Shown here: positions 27,901-37,000 of the stretch, in pieces
Numbering within the stretch: the first letter of the stretch is position 1
How the letters are laid out: every line of letters begins with the position of its first letter
NCBI GenBank assembly: GCA_019055375.1
Contig: JAHQIW010005250.1
Span: 372,001 to 436,000 of the forward strand
Direction of reading: 5' to 3'
DNA: 64,000 nt
Source: Parelaphostrongylus tenuis
Lineage: Eukaryota; Nematoda; Chromadorea; Rhabditida; Metastrongylidae
Made by a program: the position numbers and the translations under genes
The notes under the pieces: model-generated
Seen by the model: only the letters and a program-made list of their open reading frames with translations
What the model was told of the DNA's origin: nothing
The model's database searches: none

Positions 27901-30087
27901 CAAAATATGTAAAATTACTAAAACGACTTCCTTAGAGTTATTTTCATTAGGAAAAACACCTATGTCTTCTAACAGTTCACATTTTTTATCAGAAAAAGGG
28001 CTTTGGGAAATGGACATATGCCCTATGGTTAGAGCTTTTTTCCCCGCTTATGTTGTGAGAATGAGAGCTTTTTTCTCGCTCATCAGTTTTCTGAACGCCA
28101 TGGATATTTGCTTCTTCTACAATAAACTCCGACATGGGGCGCGTATAGTTTTGCGGAAAAAAAGATCTAATTTCATCAATAGTGACAATTTTGTTCACGA
28201 AAACGAAGAGCGGCGATGGCGACGTAGATGAGCTTGCGCAATTTGCTTTCTCTTGTTCTTTTGAGCGTGTATGAGACCGTGTGGAATCCAATTGCCTTTG
28301 CGCCACTTCTTGCCTGCAGCTTTTAAAATCTTCCGGATCTTGGTTGATCGGCCAAATAAGTATCTCCATTGCAAAACTTTGTAAACCATTCATACGCTGT
28401 AGTTCTAACCCACAACTTGGCGGCCTTTTGCGTAACTGATGTTGTCAAGTGCAGGTTGTAAATTGTGCTCCAATTGAAACTCGTAAAGCAGTAAGTTGCG
28501 AATAACTTCCCGTGATGGCTCCATTATAGGACAAATATGTGCAAAGATTTACCAAACGATGAGCAAGAAAATTCTGCACAAAATAGGTTAAAAGTTTGTT
28601 TATGTGGAAAATTTTATTTCCTAGATTATGTTCGGAAAATTAGTTGGAGACCTAATTAATAGATATGTCATATCACGAGTGTTTACAAAACATCCTCTCT
28701 GCGGTTCTTGCTTGTATTATGATGCTTACTCAAAATACTTCCACAATCTTGCGCGATAATATTTATATTCCTGAGCGAGAATTGTGACTTCTACTTTGAA
28801 ATATCTCCGTTATGTCTTTGTGCCCTACGCAAACTTGGCGTGATACTCGGTTTTGAAGTTGTCATTGCCGTTTAGGTGCTCATTTATGCGGAGCAAAAAT
28901 GGCCCACCCGTTTTGGCAAACTTATTTCTCGCCGATGCAAGGGCTTAGGCAAATTATACCCGTACTTTTGCAATCGTCGCCTTGATCGTTTGTGCAGATG
29001 ATGTACTCTTACAGTGTATCTAATCGGGCTGCGAACTAGCTGTTGCCTCAAAGTATTCGATGGTCTCTCAGTCATTGTTACTGGTTTTTTCCAGGCCTGC
29101 TCTTTACCCTGGCTGTCATTGTTTCGTAAATGTTTTGCCCATGCTCTGACCAAAAATAGCCTTAATGAGTCTCTTCTGTTATCCTACCACTTAGAGACCA
29201 TAAATCTTCTAGTGATAAGAAATCTTTAAAATCCCTTGCTAAACTGCAAACATTACAGAGACAACGTGCTGCATCTGCAAGTCGATTGCGCCGATCCCGC
29301 GCAAAGCCAAGCGTGTAGCAACAGGTTATCAAGGGCCGTAGCCAATGTCACACCACGGGCTCCTGGGCAAAAACGTTGAACATCACATTGATGGTGATCG
29401 TGACTGGAATGCGCCCTTAGTCACAGATCGCAAACCTATAAACCATAAATGTAATAATGTTAGAGCTACAATCAAATAACAAACTGCTAAAGATGGCGAA
29501 TGGAACCATCATGACTTTCTATCATATTATATTATCACACAGTGAATAAAGGAAATGAAATCAGATGATGACTGATTACATAGATTATACGAGTGTATTC
29601 ACAGGTACCTTTCGTTTTACGTGCTATCGGTGGATTCGATCTCACTGCTCACTATTGTTGCCTCTTGCCTCAGGCTTCCATCTACGTCACATGTCAGCCG
29701 TTGCTCAGGAAAGAGATGTACCAATTTATATGTGAGCACTTAGAACCAATAGGTAGTATCTTTAAAAGCTAACTAAAACAAGGTATTGAAAAAATCATGC
29801 AAAAGAACTGCAAAGAAATTTAAAAATCGCCACCATGACATCCTAATACCTGAATATCAACGACGCTGTGTCTATGTTCTAAACGTATCTAACGTTTGAG
29901 AATTCGTGTCCTTTCTTATGCACAGAATCCTGCTATCAGGTTTATCAATTTTTTTTCAGCTCAATTATGGACTCATGAGAAGATGTCTCGTCGAATGACG
30001 CTAATCGAGAATGCAAAGCTGACGGCTGATTCAATAGTTAAGGTCGATCACGACACTCAGAGCTTTGGAAACATTGAATTCGTGTAG
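6741..30087 (+). CDS. Gene 1: class A seven-transmembrane neuropeptide-type receptor (multi-exon, one apparent frameshift)
   Basis: Exons at 6741-6931, 13697-13825, 17464-17550, 18547-18667, 22285-22394, 22449-22514, 24477-24598, 29605-29752 and 29960-30087 join with matching phases; only the link between 22514 and 24477 needs a further small exon. The predicted protein is about 373 residues. It has an N-terminus with an NLT glycosylation site, TM1 in the first exon, TM2 in the second, TM3 in the third followed by E-R-Y across the next junction, TM4, a loop cysteine, TM5, TM6, TM7 ending in a R-L-P-(I)-Y-type motif in place of NPxxY, and a polar tail with a clean stop. These traits fit nematode FMRFamide/neuropeptide receptors (family knowledge); the ligand is unknown. 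A single base appears missing in TM7, so the copy is either a pseudogene or carries an assembly error. Most introns are packed with repeats. Confidence 0.8.
7125..7745. mobile_element. Foldback element (about 620 bp)
   Basis: The left arm 7125-7375 and right arm 7500-7745 are inverted copies, for example GCAGATACAGTAAGTTGAAT on the left against ATTCAACTCAATTTACCTGC on the right, and TATCCTGAAAAGACCG against the complement of CGATCTTTTTAGGATA. A short unpaired centre is rich in CACGTG-like motifs. No coding frame. It starts under 200 bp after gene 1 exon 1. A lone right end recurs at 53865-53950. Confidence 0.75.
8058..8312 (-). repeat. SINE family B copy
   Basis: Minus-strand head GGGCGCCGTGGGCTAGTGGT (box A like), ATCGTCGCGGAGCACGTGTG, body with CAAGGCTACCCTCGATATTT, and a tail ending in a GTGAAAAAACACGTGAAGAG stretch plus AATAAAGT. 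The apparent frames at 7957-8190 and 8063-8260 are shadows. Confidence 0.7.
8315..9690. other. Intron sequence without recognised features
   Basis: Within gene 1 intron 1. A 146-codon minus-strand frame (8465-8905) is open but has no recognised domain, no flanking splice pattern and AT-driven composition; I treat it as fortuitous. Confidence 0.4.
9690..9825 (-). repeat. Possible further tRNA-derived repeat
   Basis: The minus strand reads CAGCATAGTGGTTAATCATG (box A like) and GGCTCCGACTTG (weak box B like). CTTGCAATCTCGAAAGTAGC with AGGCTAAGGCGAATTC recurs in altered form at 41695-41730. Confidence 0.35.
9826..10008. repeat. AT/ATAC-rich simple repeats
   Basis: Several (AT)n and ATATACAT stretches end just before RTE copy 1, which suggests the retrotransposon landed in or near an AT microsatellite. 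Confidence 0.8.
10016..13128 (+). mobile_element. RTE-type non-LTR retrotransposon, copy 1 (decayed)
   Basis: The element runs from a GC-rich 5' leader through an apurinic-type endonuclease and a reverse transcriptase to a C-terminal domain ending near 13070. Visible pieces include RYDVIGLAETRR and DEIDHILVN...GSDHRLL (endonuclease, about 10600-11240), ISPEHLKNLP (about 11870), FPDDIVLI (about 12310) and WTRAV...ARRTHWATLARDRE (12890-13065). The RT catalytic box, normally F-A-D-D, reads F-P-D-D. Many stops and frameshifts break the frame, so it is inactive. It lies in gene 1 intron 1 in the gene's orientation. This lineage is common in hookworm genomes (family knowledge). Confidence 0.9.
13154..13413 (+). 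repeat. SINE family B copy
   Basis: GGGCGCCGCGGCCGAGAGGT head, GCGCGCGGTGCCGAGCTTTA, CAGCCAGGCTATTTTTGGGA, CAAGGAGACTCGATCAACCA and the A-rich tail with GTGAAGATGAATCATTAAAG. It begins 26 bp after RTE copy 1 ends. Confidence 0.75.
13697..13825 (+). CDS. Gene 1 exon 2: TM2
   Basis: Acceptor TTAG at 13693-13696 and donor GTGAGT at 13826. The frame reads DSYNLYLLLLAMFDVFMGLS and onward, a typical TM2 with an acidic residue in its middle, then a loop with NWT (a possible glycosylation site). Phase 2 at both ends joins exactly to the exons on either side. Confidence 0.85.
14628..14720. repeat. TATA/TACA-rich simple repeat
   Basis: Imperfect ATATATGTACA and TTTATTTATA units in gene 1 intron 2. 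Confidence 0.7.
14968..15266 (-). repeat. SINE family A copy
   Basis: Minus-strand head GCGCATGTGGCGCAGTGGTT (box A like), body with GTACCAAACTTGTCTGGAAG, and a tail ending near CCCTCAGGTATTGATCA...AAGCTTTATTCTTTATCCTC. About 290 bp, like the other copies. It lies in gene 1 intron 2. Confidence 0.72.
15270..16675. other. Intron sequence without recognised features
   Basis: Gene 1 intron 2. Frames up to about 90 codons, none with a domain. Confidence 0.4.
16680..17000 (+). repeat. Single-unit copy of the 18 kb foldback sequence
   Basis: CGCCATCAAGTGAAAGGTAT and GTGTTGTACACTCGAATGCT match the left arm of the 18.0-18.5 kb element (GCCGTCAAGTAAAATAAATC, GTGTTGTACACTCGATTGTT) in the same order, without an inverted partner. 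The apparent 87-codon frame here is fortuitous. Confidence 0.6.
17464..17550 (+). CDS. Gene 1 exon 3: TM3
   Basis: Acceptor TTTCAG just before 17464 and donor GTAAGA at 17551. It encodes YMVPTLTISHIAITASTYLI and then FAAIE. The junction codon with the next exon is R, followed by Y, which makes the E-R-Y counterpart of the class A D/E-R-Y motif. Confidence 0.88.
17955..18520. mobile_element. Foldback element next to gene 1 exon 4
   Basis: The left arm (about 17998-18240) and right arm (about 18285-18520) are inverted copies: GAGCCAACATGTCATGTG pairs with the complement of CACATGACATATTGGC, and AAATAAATCACTAGATCG pairs with CGATCTAGTAATTTATTT. It ends about 25 bp before the exon 4 acceptor. 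Single-unit relatives occur at 16680-17000 and in part at 4040-4250 and 63505-63600. Confidence 0.75.
18547..18667 (+). CDS. Gene 1 exon 4: second intracellular loop and TM4
   Basis: Acceptor TTACAG at 18541-18546, donor GTAATT at 18668. It begins YCITVNSDKVNFLQKYRR (end of E-R-Y and loop 2), then a hydrophobic TM4 ending ISKGTILKEVT. It leaves phase 0, matching exon 5. A large foldback element ends about 25 bp upstream of its acceptor. Confidence 0.85.
18768..19350. mobile_element. Mariner-derived foldback element, copy 1
   Basis: The right arm on the minus strand encodes a mariner transposase N-terminus (CEQIRSLLMHEWRVGQNSNE, then KINGAW and IRKWFAKFKTEKNSLIDQSR). The left arm on the plus strand is a shorter inverted copy of the same 5' end (TTCGCTTGCTACTCATGCAC). 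Both outer edges resemble a mariner terminus (ACAAGTTTTGACGCTA). The two 5' ends are joined head to head without the catalytic domain, so it is non-autonomous. It lies in gene 1 intron 4. Confidence 0.78.
20637..21200. mobile_element. Mariner-derived foldback element, copy 2
   Basis: Same structure as the element at 18.8 kb, about 1.9 kb away in the same intron and orientation. The left arm starts TTCCACAAGTTTTGGCGCTA and encodes ATEVARKIDEAF; the centre reads CGGCCTGAGCGCGACTGATC in both copies; the right arm on minus encodes the longer transposase start with extra damage. Confidence 0.78.
22285..22394 (+). CDS. Gene 1 exon 5: second extracellular loop
   Basis: Acceptor TTCCAG before 22285, donor GTATTA at 22395. 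It encodes IMTNTECIGGLNEW and a polar stretch up to KIWRFYF. The cysteine is in the place expected for the disulfide to the TM3 region. Phase 0 in, phase 2 out. Confidence 0.75.
22449..22514 (+). CDS. Gene 1 exon 6: TM5
   Basis: Acceptor TTACAG before 22449, donor GTTCGT at 22515. It encodes NIFTILAPFFILLYLNAGLI followed by Y and the first two bases of R; the proline in mid-helix is usual for TM5. The intron before it is only 54 nt. It leaves phase 2, which does not fit exon 8 directly, so an intracellular loop 3 exon is missing from the clear set. Confidence 0.82.
22960..23563 (-). mobile_element. Penelope-like element 3' fragment
   Basis: Minus strand. The frame at 23559-23230 ends KAIWMHSKGSKMKRKEECRV then ITRDLAP, matching the C-terminus of the 36-39 kb element, followed by the same tail including CTGAAGA...GAAAC at about 22990-23015. 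It is truncated at its 5' end and abuts a SINE. It lies in gene 1 between TM5 and TM6. Confidence 0.8.
23576..23868 (+). repeat. SINE family A copy
   Basis: Plus strand, directly after the truncated Penelope fragment. It has the head TGGTACAGTGGTTAAAGGTG, body ACCAGATTTGTCTGGAAGTA and tail GATTGATCAACG...GAGAGCTTTATC...TTATCCTC of the family. Confidence 0.7.
24080..24098 (+). CDS. Gene 1 candidate 19-nt microexon (intracellular loop 3)
   Basis: Acceptor TTTTGCAG at 24072-24079 and donor GTTGGT at 24099. It would add AKSVPM and is the right length to convert phase 2 (exon 6) into phase 0 (exon 8); with it and one base restored in TM7 the coding total is a multiple of three. Chosen on phase and splice signals only; a longer missed exon elsewhere in 22515-24476 is equally possible. 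Confidence 0.25.
24477..24598 (+). CDS. Gene 1 exon 8: TM6
   Basis: Acceptor TTCCAG before 24477, donor GTGAGT at 24599. It encodes ARILAATRTLVIIVCTYLMS and then NLLSVIITIWEYLDADSLFQ: basic end of loop 3, TM6 and a short extracellular loop 3. It leaves phase 2; with the first base of the next exon it makes methionine. Confidence 0.85.
25548..25765 (+). repeat. SINE family B copy
   Basis: GGGCGCTGTAGTCGAATGGT head, AGTCAACAATAACGTCCTGT, CACAGCCAGGCTATTCTCGA, GCAGGGAGACTCGCTTAAAC. The 102- and 81-codon frames overlapping it are fortuitous. Confidence 0.75.
26395..27245 (+). repeat. Direct duplication, one copy split by a SINE
   Basis: The segment at 26395-26540 plus 26798-26895 aligns with 27030-27245: GTTATACTAAGAGAAGATAT / CATTATACTAACAAGAAGAA, TTTCTGCGTTCGCAGCTC / TCCCGCTTTCGGACCACTC, AAATTTTGATTATAAAAAAA / GAATTTTGATTTTAAACGAA. 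Confidence 0.6.
26540..26797 (-). repeat. SINE family B copy with a visible insertion site
   Basis: The reverse complement of a family B unit (CGAGTCTCCTTGCACCTTCG, GATAGCCTGGCTGTGGACTT, CACAACCGCACGGC). It is flanked by TTTTTGATATTATACAT and TTTTTATATTATGCAAT, a likely target-site duplication, and splits a segment that occurs without it at about 27030-27245. Confidence 0.75.
27250..28400 (-). pseudogene. Decayed mariner-family transposase remnant
   Basis: Minus strand, several frames. GNWIPHGL...QKNKRKQIAQAHL (about 28320-28210) corresponds to the mariner WVPHEL block; VNKIVTIDEI (about 28190) corresponds to the first catalytic D region (VTGDEKW); FSQFLVGKYP...DFYESKTALKRMDIC (about 27400-27290) corresponds to the C-terminal LQ.FL.GK...FY..GI..L..RW block. 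The catalytic context is damaged. Apparent plus-strand frames at 27467-27784 and 27962-28231 are its shadows. It lies in gene 1 intron 8. Confidence 0.6.
28405..29600. other. Intron sequence, possible transposase debris
   Basis: Gene 1 intron 8. The minus strand at 29153-28884 has a basic frame that could be the N-terminal, helix-turn-helix side of the mariner remnant, but I cannot align it with confidence. Confidence 0.3.
29605..29752 (+). CDS. Gene 1 exon 9: TM7 with a one-base deletion
   Basis: Acceptor TTCACAG before 29605, donor GTAGTA at 29753. The first frame gives YLSFYVLSVDSISLLTIVAS then CLRLP, a good TM7; the family motif then continues in the next frame as IYVTCQPLLRKEMYQFICEH. 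The switch lies at about 29679-29681, where one base seems absent after CTTCC. Without the shift the first frame stops at TAG 29741-29743. The intron before this exon is about 5 kb. Confidence 0.75.
29960..30087 (+). CDS. Gene 1 exon 10: C-terminal tail and stop
   Basis: A T-rich acceptor (TTTTTTTTCAG) ends at 29959. Joined in phase 1, it encodes a polar tail of 41 residues after the junction alanine, beginning QLWTHEKMSRRMTLIENAK, with several S/T, and ends at TAG 30085-30087. The phase fits the shifted frame of exon 9, which supports the idea that the TM7 lesion is a simple deletion. Confidence 0.7.
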
Positions 30088-31008
30088 CAGGGGAAACAAA
30101 TGAATAGCAGAATCATAAGAATGCCGTTCTTCGTATCAATGTTGTGATTTTGCAATAACATCAAGGGCATTCACAGCGACGCTGCGGGTTTTCGGCAAAC
30201 CTATAAAGTTCAAAATATGATTTGATTACAAGAAGTTCTTATGCATTCCCATCTCATTCGGTGTTAGCACTATTCAGGAAGTGTATTCCTCTGAATCAAG
30301 CAACCATGACGATTAGTGCAGTCACGAGGAAAGTGCGAGCCCACAGCTTACGACGCGTGGCTCACATTTTCTCTCTGCGAAGCATATGCGCATAAATAAT
30401 TTATAACTCATAGTACGGGCACTTTTAAATCACACGACAATATTTTCCCTATATTTCCCCTTGATGCAGCTATTTTTCCATACTTGTTTAATCATTGCAT
30501 TGGTCGATCAATTTCACTATAGAAGTATATTGTTTCTCACCTATGTCCAACTATGATTGACCTTATCAAAAGTGTTCTACCACTTCCTATGTTTTTTCAT
30601 TTGTTCTTATGCTACACAGTCTTTGCCTCATTACGCGCCACTTCCCGTCCCGTTTTCATTGTGTTTGAATGTGCGAGTGTTAGCTTTTTTACGGGTAGAG
30701 TGATGTTTTTCTATTGTGTTTGTTGAAGAAATCTCGTATATGCAAGGATCGATAGTAATATTTATTGATTTTTATCACTAATACTAATGTAATGTTTGCA
30801 AAATATGTTATGTACAAAGCTATATCGAACAACAATTCAAGCAGACATAACCAGCTACTCGTACAAATCAACAGAAAAGATTGGTCAGCTTCTTATGAAA
30901 GGTGAACGATATATTATCACAAGAAAACTGATCCAGTCTTATAGTATGAGGTGTAGTGAATAAATGTGAAGAAAATCACAAGTTGGCTCAATATATAAGT
31001 AGTCGAGT

Positions 31009-31076
31009 CTACAACGGATGGCTTTCTTTGGAACTGCCGTGAATCGTCTCAGATGATGATTCCATCGATTTTGATC
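31009..31076 (-). CDS. Gene 3 last exon: serine-rich C-terminus
   Basis: Acceptor CTTTGCAG, phase 1. It completes a glycine and encodes SKSMESSSETIHGSSKESHP and L, then TAG at 31011-31009. Small but in phase and with a clean stop. Confidence 0.5.
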
Positions 31077-34000
31077 CTGCAAAGTCCGCCTGATGATCAC
31101 AGTACCAATGAAAAAAACCTGTTTCCAGTAGAGATAGTCGACGTAAAAAAAAAGATAAAAGAAAATGCGTTTGACAATAAACACGTCATGTATTCAAATC
31201 CATGAAATACGGTAGAAATGGCCGAAGGCTGATGTGGCCTACACAATCACTTGCGAAGGCATACGTTGAGTAAAATTGAAGAGCTCAATTATTCAATCTA
31301 ATGAACAAAACACTGGTGCAATTTTTCTGCGAACGAATTTGAAAAGAAATTGCAAAACTTCTGTTTTTTCTCTTTGCCTTAATGTATCGAAAGAAAACAT
31401 GAGTTTAAGTAAAAAATTACAAACAAGGACGCGAAAGATCACGCAAATGATTCAGGGAAGCTTCTATAATTTGGAAGGTAAGGATGGAATTCAATTCACC
31501 AGAGAAATCTCACGTTACTTAGGTGAACTTGCGTCATGATATTTCAGTTATGTTTCAGTGTCATTCCTTGTATATGGCACTGGTGGATGCCCCTGGTTGC
31601 ATAGAGCTTGAGATCTTGTGGAGCATCATTCATGAAACACTCGTTTCAAACAATTCGAAATACCCCCGTTATTTTGCGAAAAGCTGCACTTTCTTTCTAA
31701 TCCAACCTCGTCATCTTCAGGCGCTTTGCTTTTCATTGTAATGATAATATCGGGTATAAGTAAAGATGACCTAATTGTAGAAAACGCGTGAATCCTCCTC
31801 ATGTTGCAATATACCAGAATTCCAAGGCAACGATGCATAGGACCAAATGACATTTTCCTGGCAGATAACAGATAAAAGAGGAAGCTCTCGGCGTTGATCT
31901 ATTTCTGTGAGATGCGCCATGCATTCATCTTCAATTTTTTAATCTCGTTTGAGATTATCGAATGCATATCTAATCTTAACGATGACCCGCGGTGGCCTAC
32001 GGATTGTATCAAGTCAGCACTGCCACCCTCCCAGACAAATGTGGTACCGATTTACCGACTCCGGAGAGATGGGAGACTTGGTGAGCCATAAGTGCGAAGT
32101 CCAATCGTCGACCACGGCCTCTACTCACTGTATCACATGCGCTCTAATATAAGTCATACGATGTGAAAGTGACTCCTGTTTTCAATAATAGCTTCTCTGA
32201 ATTTGAAACCAACGACTTAGAGGTTGAGGTTTTTACTTCACCGCGATGCTCAAATTTTTTTAAGCTTCCGCGACATATTCCTCTCACTTTGTTCATCCAA
32301 GTCCTTTTTTCGTCCTTTTTCAATTTGTTCAGCATGACTTGAACTTGCTACACTTTGTACAGCTTATGTTTGTAAAGTGTTGTGATTCCACAATGAAATT
32401 CTTTTCTATTTGACCGCTCCTAGCGGTGGTACGATGTCTGTGATGTCACAAATGTACCCACTGATATAGAGTAATGTGCACGACTTTCGCGTCAGGCTGG
32501 ACTAGAGCCTGCACCTCACTCTATCCGGGAGCGTATATACTCTATCAGTTACTCTACTGACGCCCATTTTGCAAACCACTCTTTAGGCTACAGCTTATCT
32601 ATCTGTCAGCCGCCAGCCGTCAACGGCCTAGCTCGGGTAGTCGGTTTCGACACTGAACCCACTCACGCTGACAGATATTGACACTCTACATCAATGGGTA
32701 TATTTGAAAGATCATACAACCGCTAGAACGGTTAGATAAGAAAAAAGTTTTCTTTGATCCTTAATACCCAATATGTGTCCGCGTGAGTGCGTTCAATGTC
32801 GAAAGCGACTACCGGGACCACGTCGTTGACGGCTGGCAACTGACAGATAGATACGCTGCAGCGTAGAAAGAGTGGTGTGCAAATGGGCGTCAGTAGTGTA
32901 GGGAATAGAGCAACGCGCTTTCGGATAGAGTGAGGTGCGGGTACTAGTCCCGCCTGACGCGAGGGTTTGCACATCACTCCACATCAATGGGTATATTTAT
33001 TGTGATTCCGTTATAAATTCAGGAGACTTGGATTTCTCATCATTTTTTGAGATGCAATCCTAATATTTTAGTTTGAAGAGAAATTTTCAAAAATGTTCAT
33101 ATGATCAGTGAAATAGGAAAAGTTTTTTCTAAAACTATGAAATTCGATCAAGAAATTATTACCACTCATCGAATAATTAGTTTAGGCGCCAGTAAAAATT
33201 ACAGAAACGATACGCACCTTCGGCTAAGATAGTAGCGAGATCTACTACATTCGATTTGCATGGTGGACATGGCTGCTCGATAGGCACTGGTGCTGGCGTA
33301 TAGGTGATCAACGAAGCTCTAATATTGGCTATATCTCGTTGTGATCGAAACGTCGAGCCATGAGCTTTGTGGATTGGAACCGAATAATTAATTACTTCCC
33401 GTTGGAACTGAAATCGGCAGAAAAAACGGTTATTACTTGTTAATGTTTCATTTATCATCAGCTCAAATATCTTCAGTAAACTTGGAACTTTTCACTGATT
33501 TGGTACTTCACCGATGGCTTAAAACCGCTTTCATCAATCAAATCAGTCAAGTGCTATTCGGCTCCACCATAAATCATTTACTGGTATACTATTAAATTTC
33601 ATCTCAGCGTTAACCTGATTCTGAGCGGCTTTATTTTCAACTAACCTTATGTATATATCCAGGATCCCATAAGTAGACATAGTAAATGCTTAACGATACA
33701 GCTGGCAGCGAGACGAAAAAGATATAACCAAGTACAGTTACGAATCGAATCCATCTAAATTTATTTTTTTTACACGTCACTTTATAAAGGACGAAAGGAT
33801 AAGGCAAAGTTTTTGGTGTTGATCAATCCCTGATGAATGTGGAATGAGTTTCAACTCCATTAAGCATTGTATAGGTGACTGAGTGGGCATTTTGTTCATA
33901 TAATGACTTTTAATAACCTACGAAATGTCAGCCTATGAAACCTATGAATAACCTATGAAACCTATGAAGTTATATTTCCATTAATGTTGAATAATATGCG

Positions 34001-37000
34001 AAGCATTTGGCCCCAGGCGGAAGTTGAACCTGTGCTCTATCCATATCGGAAGCGGGTGCTACGACCTACAGCGTCGAGGTCACCACTCTGCTATCACATT
34101 CCCTTGGATGAAATTCATCGGAGTTGTCAGAAACCAATGTTAACGGGTTTGGTCTGGTAAATATATATCGCTATTGAATTCAAATTCGTTTAAGCTGACA
34201 GCTATTGTATACTATATATGCATATATATTATATATATATATATATGTTGAAAAAGAGCGCATGTGGAGCAGTGGTTAGAGGTGCTCTCCGTTCTTACAC
34301 GAGGTCAATGGTTCGTCTCGTGCTCATGGCTCACAATGCCATCCATCTCTCCGGAGTCGGTAAATTGGTACCAGAGTGGTCACAGATTTGTCTGGGAGGA
34401 TAAACAGTAGTGACTCCGTTCAGCGGAAGGCCACCGCCAGTCTTTGTAAAGGCCAGATGTGCATTCAATCACCTTAAACGAAGTTAAAAATTAAGGTCGA
34501 ATGCATGGCGCATCCCTCAGGATTGTTCAACGCGAAAGCCTTATCCTTTTAGAGCTTTATATATGTTGGATGTATAATTATAGTAGCACAATATTGCTGA
34601 AATAGCAGTAAAATATAAATTTCGTAGAGTGTATATATTGAGGAACTTTTCGTAAATAATCCTTGACCTAAGCTCAACTCTCCCAAAGTTATTAACCCGG
34701 AGGGTAGGCAGCTTGCCCAAGCCGAGGCATAGCATTCTACACTTACCACGTGCTCACAGAATTTCTCTAAGTGCGACGTTATGTAGTAGACCGCCGGCCA
34801 TTAATAATTAATGGTACCAAGAAGGTAAAACGAAGGAATTATTTTCAGAAAAAAATAGTATTAATGTGCTTAACCTTTCTCCGACGATGAGGATCATTTT
34901 GAATTCTAAACTTTGAGAGGTCTTTTTTGCTGAATAAGTTTTTTATCTAAAATTTATGTAATCTATGAGAAATTATATCTCAAGGAATCCGACACTGTGC
35001 TTGGCTTTCAAAAAAGGCCATTAAAGTACTAGTAAATATTTACAGCAGGAAAAATAAAATTACTTTACACTTGGTTAGTCTATTTGCTCAGCTAAAGTCT
35101 GTGAGTCGCTTTTTATTGGACTACACTAAGCTTGTTTTGTAGCCCAAATCCCGGCGAATTTGAAGCTCACATTGGTTTTTGAGTTTTCTTTGCACATCGG
35201 AGTCACATTTGCGCAAAAAGTACACGAATTTGTAGAAGAAGTTATGTTGTATCAGAGCGATACAAAGTATCCAGATGAATTCTTGAAGCGAAGAAAAAAA
35301 TCGTTGTTGAAGAACGAAAATCACGTCTTACTGGCGATATCAATTGCTGCCGTCCGCAAAGGGTTGAGGTCTAAGTGCCTGCCTATCCTTACATAACAAG
35401 CCTAACAAATCAAAATTTGAAAAAATCAGACTTATTTCTTTGTAAATGTAGTAAATGAAAATAGGCAAAACGATAATTATAGTAAACTAAAGTATTAGAA
35501 AAACGGAGGTAAAAATGGAGTGACTTGTAAAATGTCTCACTTTTTATTTTCTCGCTGAGTGAATTTGGCTCTCTTGTCGGAAGTGTAGATCGGTTGCTTA
35601 GAGCGACTACGTAATCGAGCAGAATAATTGCAGGAAAAATTATTCATTTTCTGAAAGTAACGTTTGCCGACAATGCGTCTACTTGACGCAAATTATTAAA
35701 TTGACACAAAATCTCGAAAATTATTATTAACTTGGGAACGGCCTGGCAGCTCATTCTCGGAATTCGAATATAACGTTTTCATTGAAAAACATACGAGTCA
35801 AGTAGTGATATTCAACTAAATTTCGAAAATGGATAGTCTAAATATTAGATGTTGATTAAGAAATCATCAATGATGTGGTTTATCTGTTAGTTGTCGATTC
35901 ACCCACATATGAGTTGAAGAACTGAATAGATAAAATTTTAAAAAAGTCAGTTCTGACGTCTTTTGGAAATCAAAAAAATTACAGATGAACATCTTCATTA
36001 AAGAGCTATTTCATATACAATAGAATTTACATCGAAACAAGACCAGTGGCACTAATTTTCATATATTAGCTTATTATATTATATTTATACTTATATTAGC
36101 GTCCTGGGATTTATTGCAAACTGTTACAGCCAAATATCTGCGACTAGTGAAAGAAACCTTGTCACTGAGACAAAAGATTGTCTTGGCTAGACAAACGATT
36201 ATTTTCCTTCGTCGCTGCTCAAAACACCGAATCGTTTCCCAACTTCATCAGGCGAAAACGACTTCACGAGCCATGCGGGCGACCAGAAGACGATCAACGA
36301 ATATTGAGCATCGAATCAAGACTCCTACGAGAAACACTTCGATTTAAGCAAGATATAATCTATTCTCAGTTGAAAAAGTGTGAGTCGAAAGAATTTTATT
36401 GTGTTCAATATTTAGAGGATCGCCTTTGGAGGAGAATCAAGGGTGGGTCAGTTTTGGTTTGCGAATCAATTGGTCATATGCTAAAGTAACCTTATGCAAA
36501 AAAATTGAAAAACTTCTGAACAATTCGCATAGGCAAATCTCAACAAAATACTATAACACCGTTAACGAAACCTAAGAGTCTAACTAACATCAATAATGCG
36601 CCGGAAACATCAAGGGTCACCATATTAGGAGGCATGACTCTCCCCGATAGTGCGCGCTCGCTCTTGAAAATGGGCCCAAGTTTCTCACCAGCGCAATCCA
36701 TTTCTAAGGAAACCCTGTGTAGTAACGCGTGCAGTTTGCAAGACCTTCAAGATTGGCTCCGCCATAAATTCTAGACTGGAATCATCCAACAGGTACGAAC
36801 AACAACAAAATGTAGGGGCATTGACAACACCGTCTTTTCCTCGAGCATTCTTCAGGCAACAAGGCCCTAATAATGAAATGGATATCAATTTTCGCATATT
36901 TTCGGACGAAACTCTCAAAATCCTTAATTACTATCGAGCGAAAAAGTTTAGCTCTAACCTAACATCAACGCAGAAAAACGGTATACGACAGATACGGGAG

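Noticed and set aside
27467..28231. Plus-strand frames of 105 and 89 codons
   Set aside because: They overlap the minus-strand mariner remnant and are its antisense shadows.
32886..32959. tRNA gene with perfect acceptor and T stems
   Set aside because: No acceptable anticodon arm, and an inverted copy lies alongside; called a SINE-like repeat.
35160..35396. 78-codon plus-strand frame considered as a transposase fragment
   Set aside because: Charged composition is suggestive, but no motif of any known family could be recognised.
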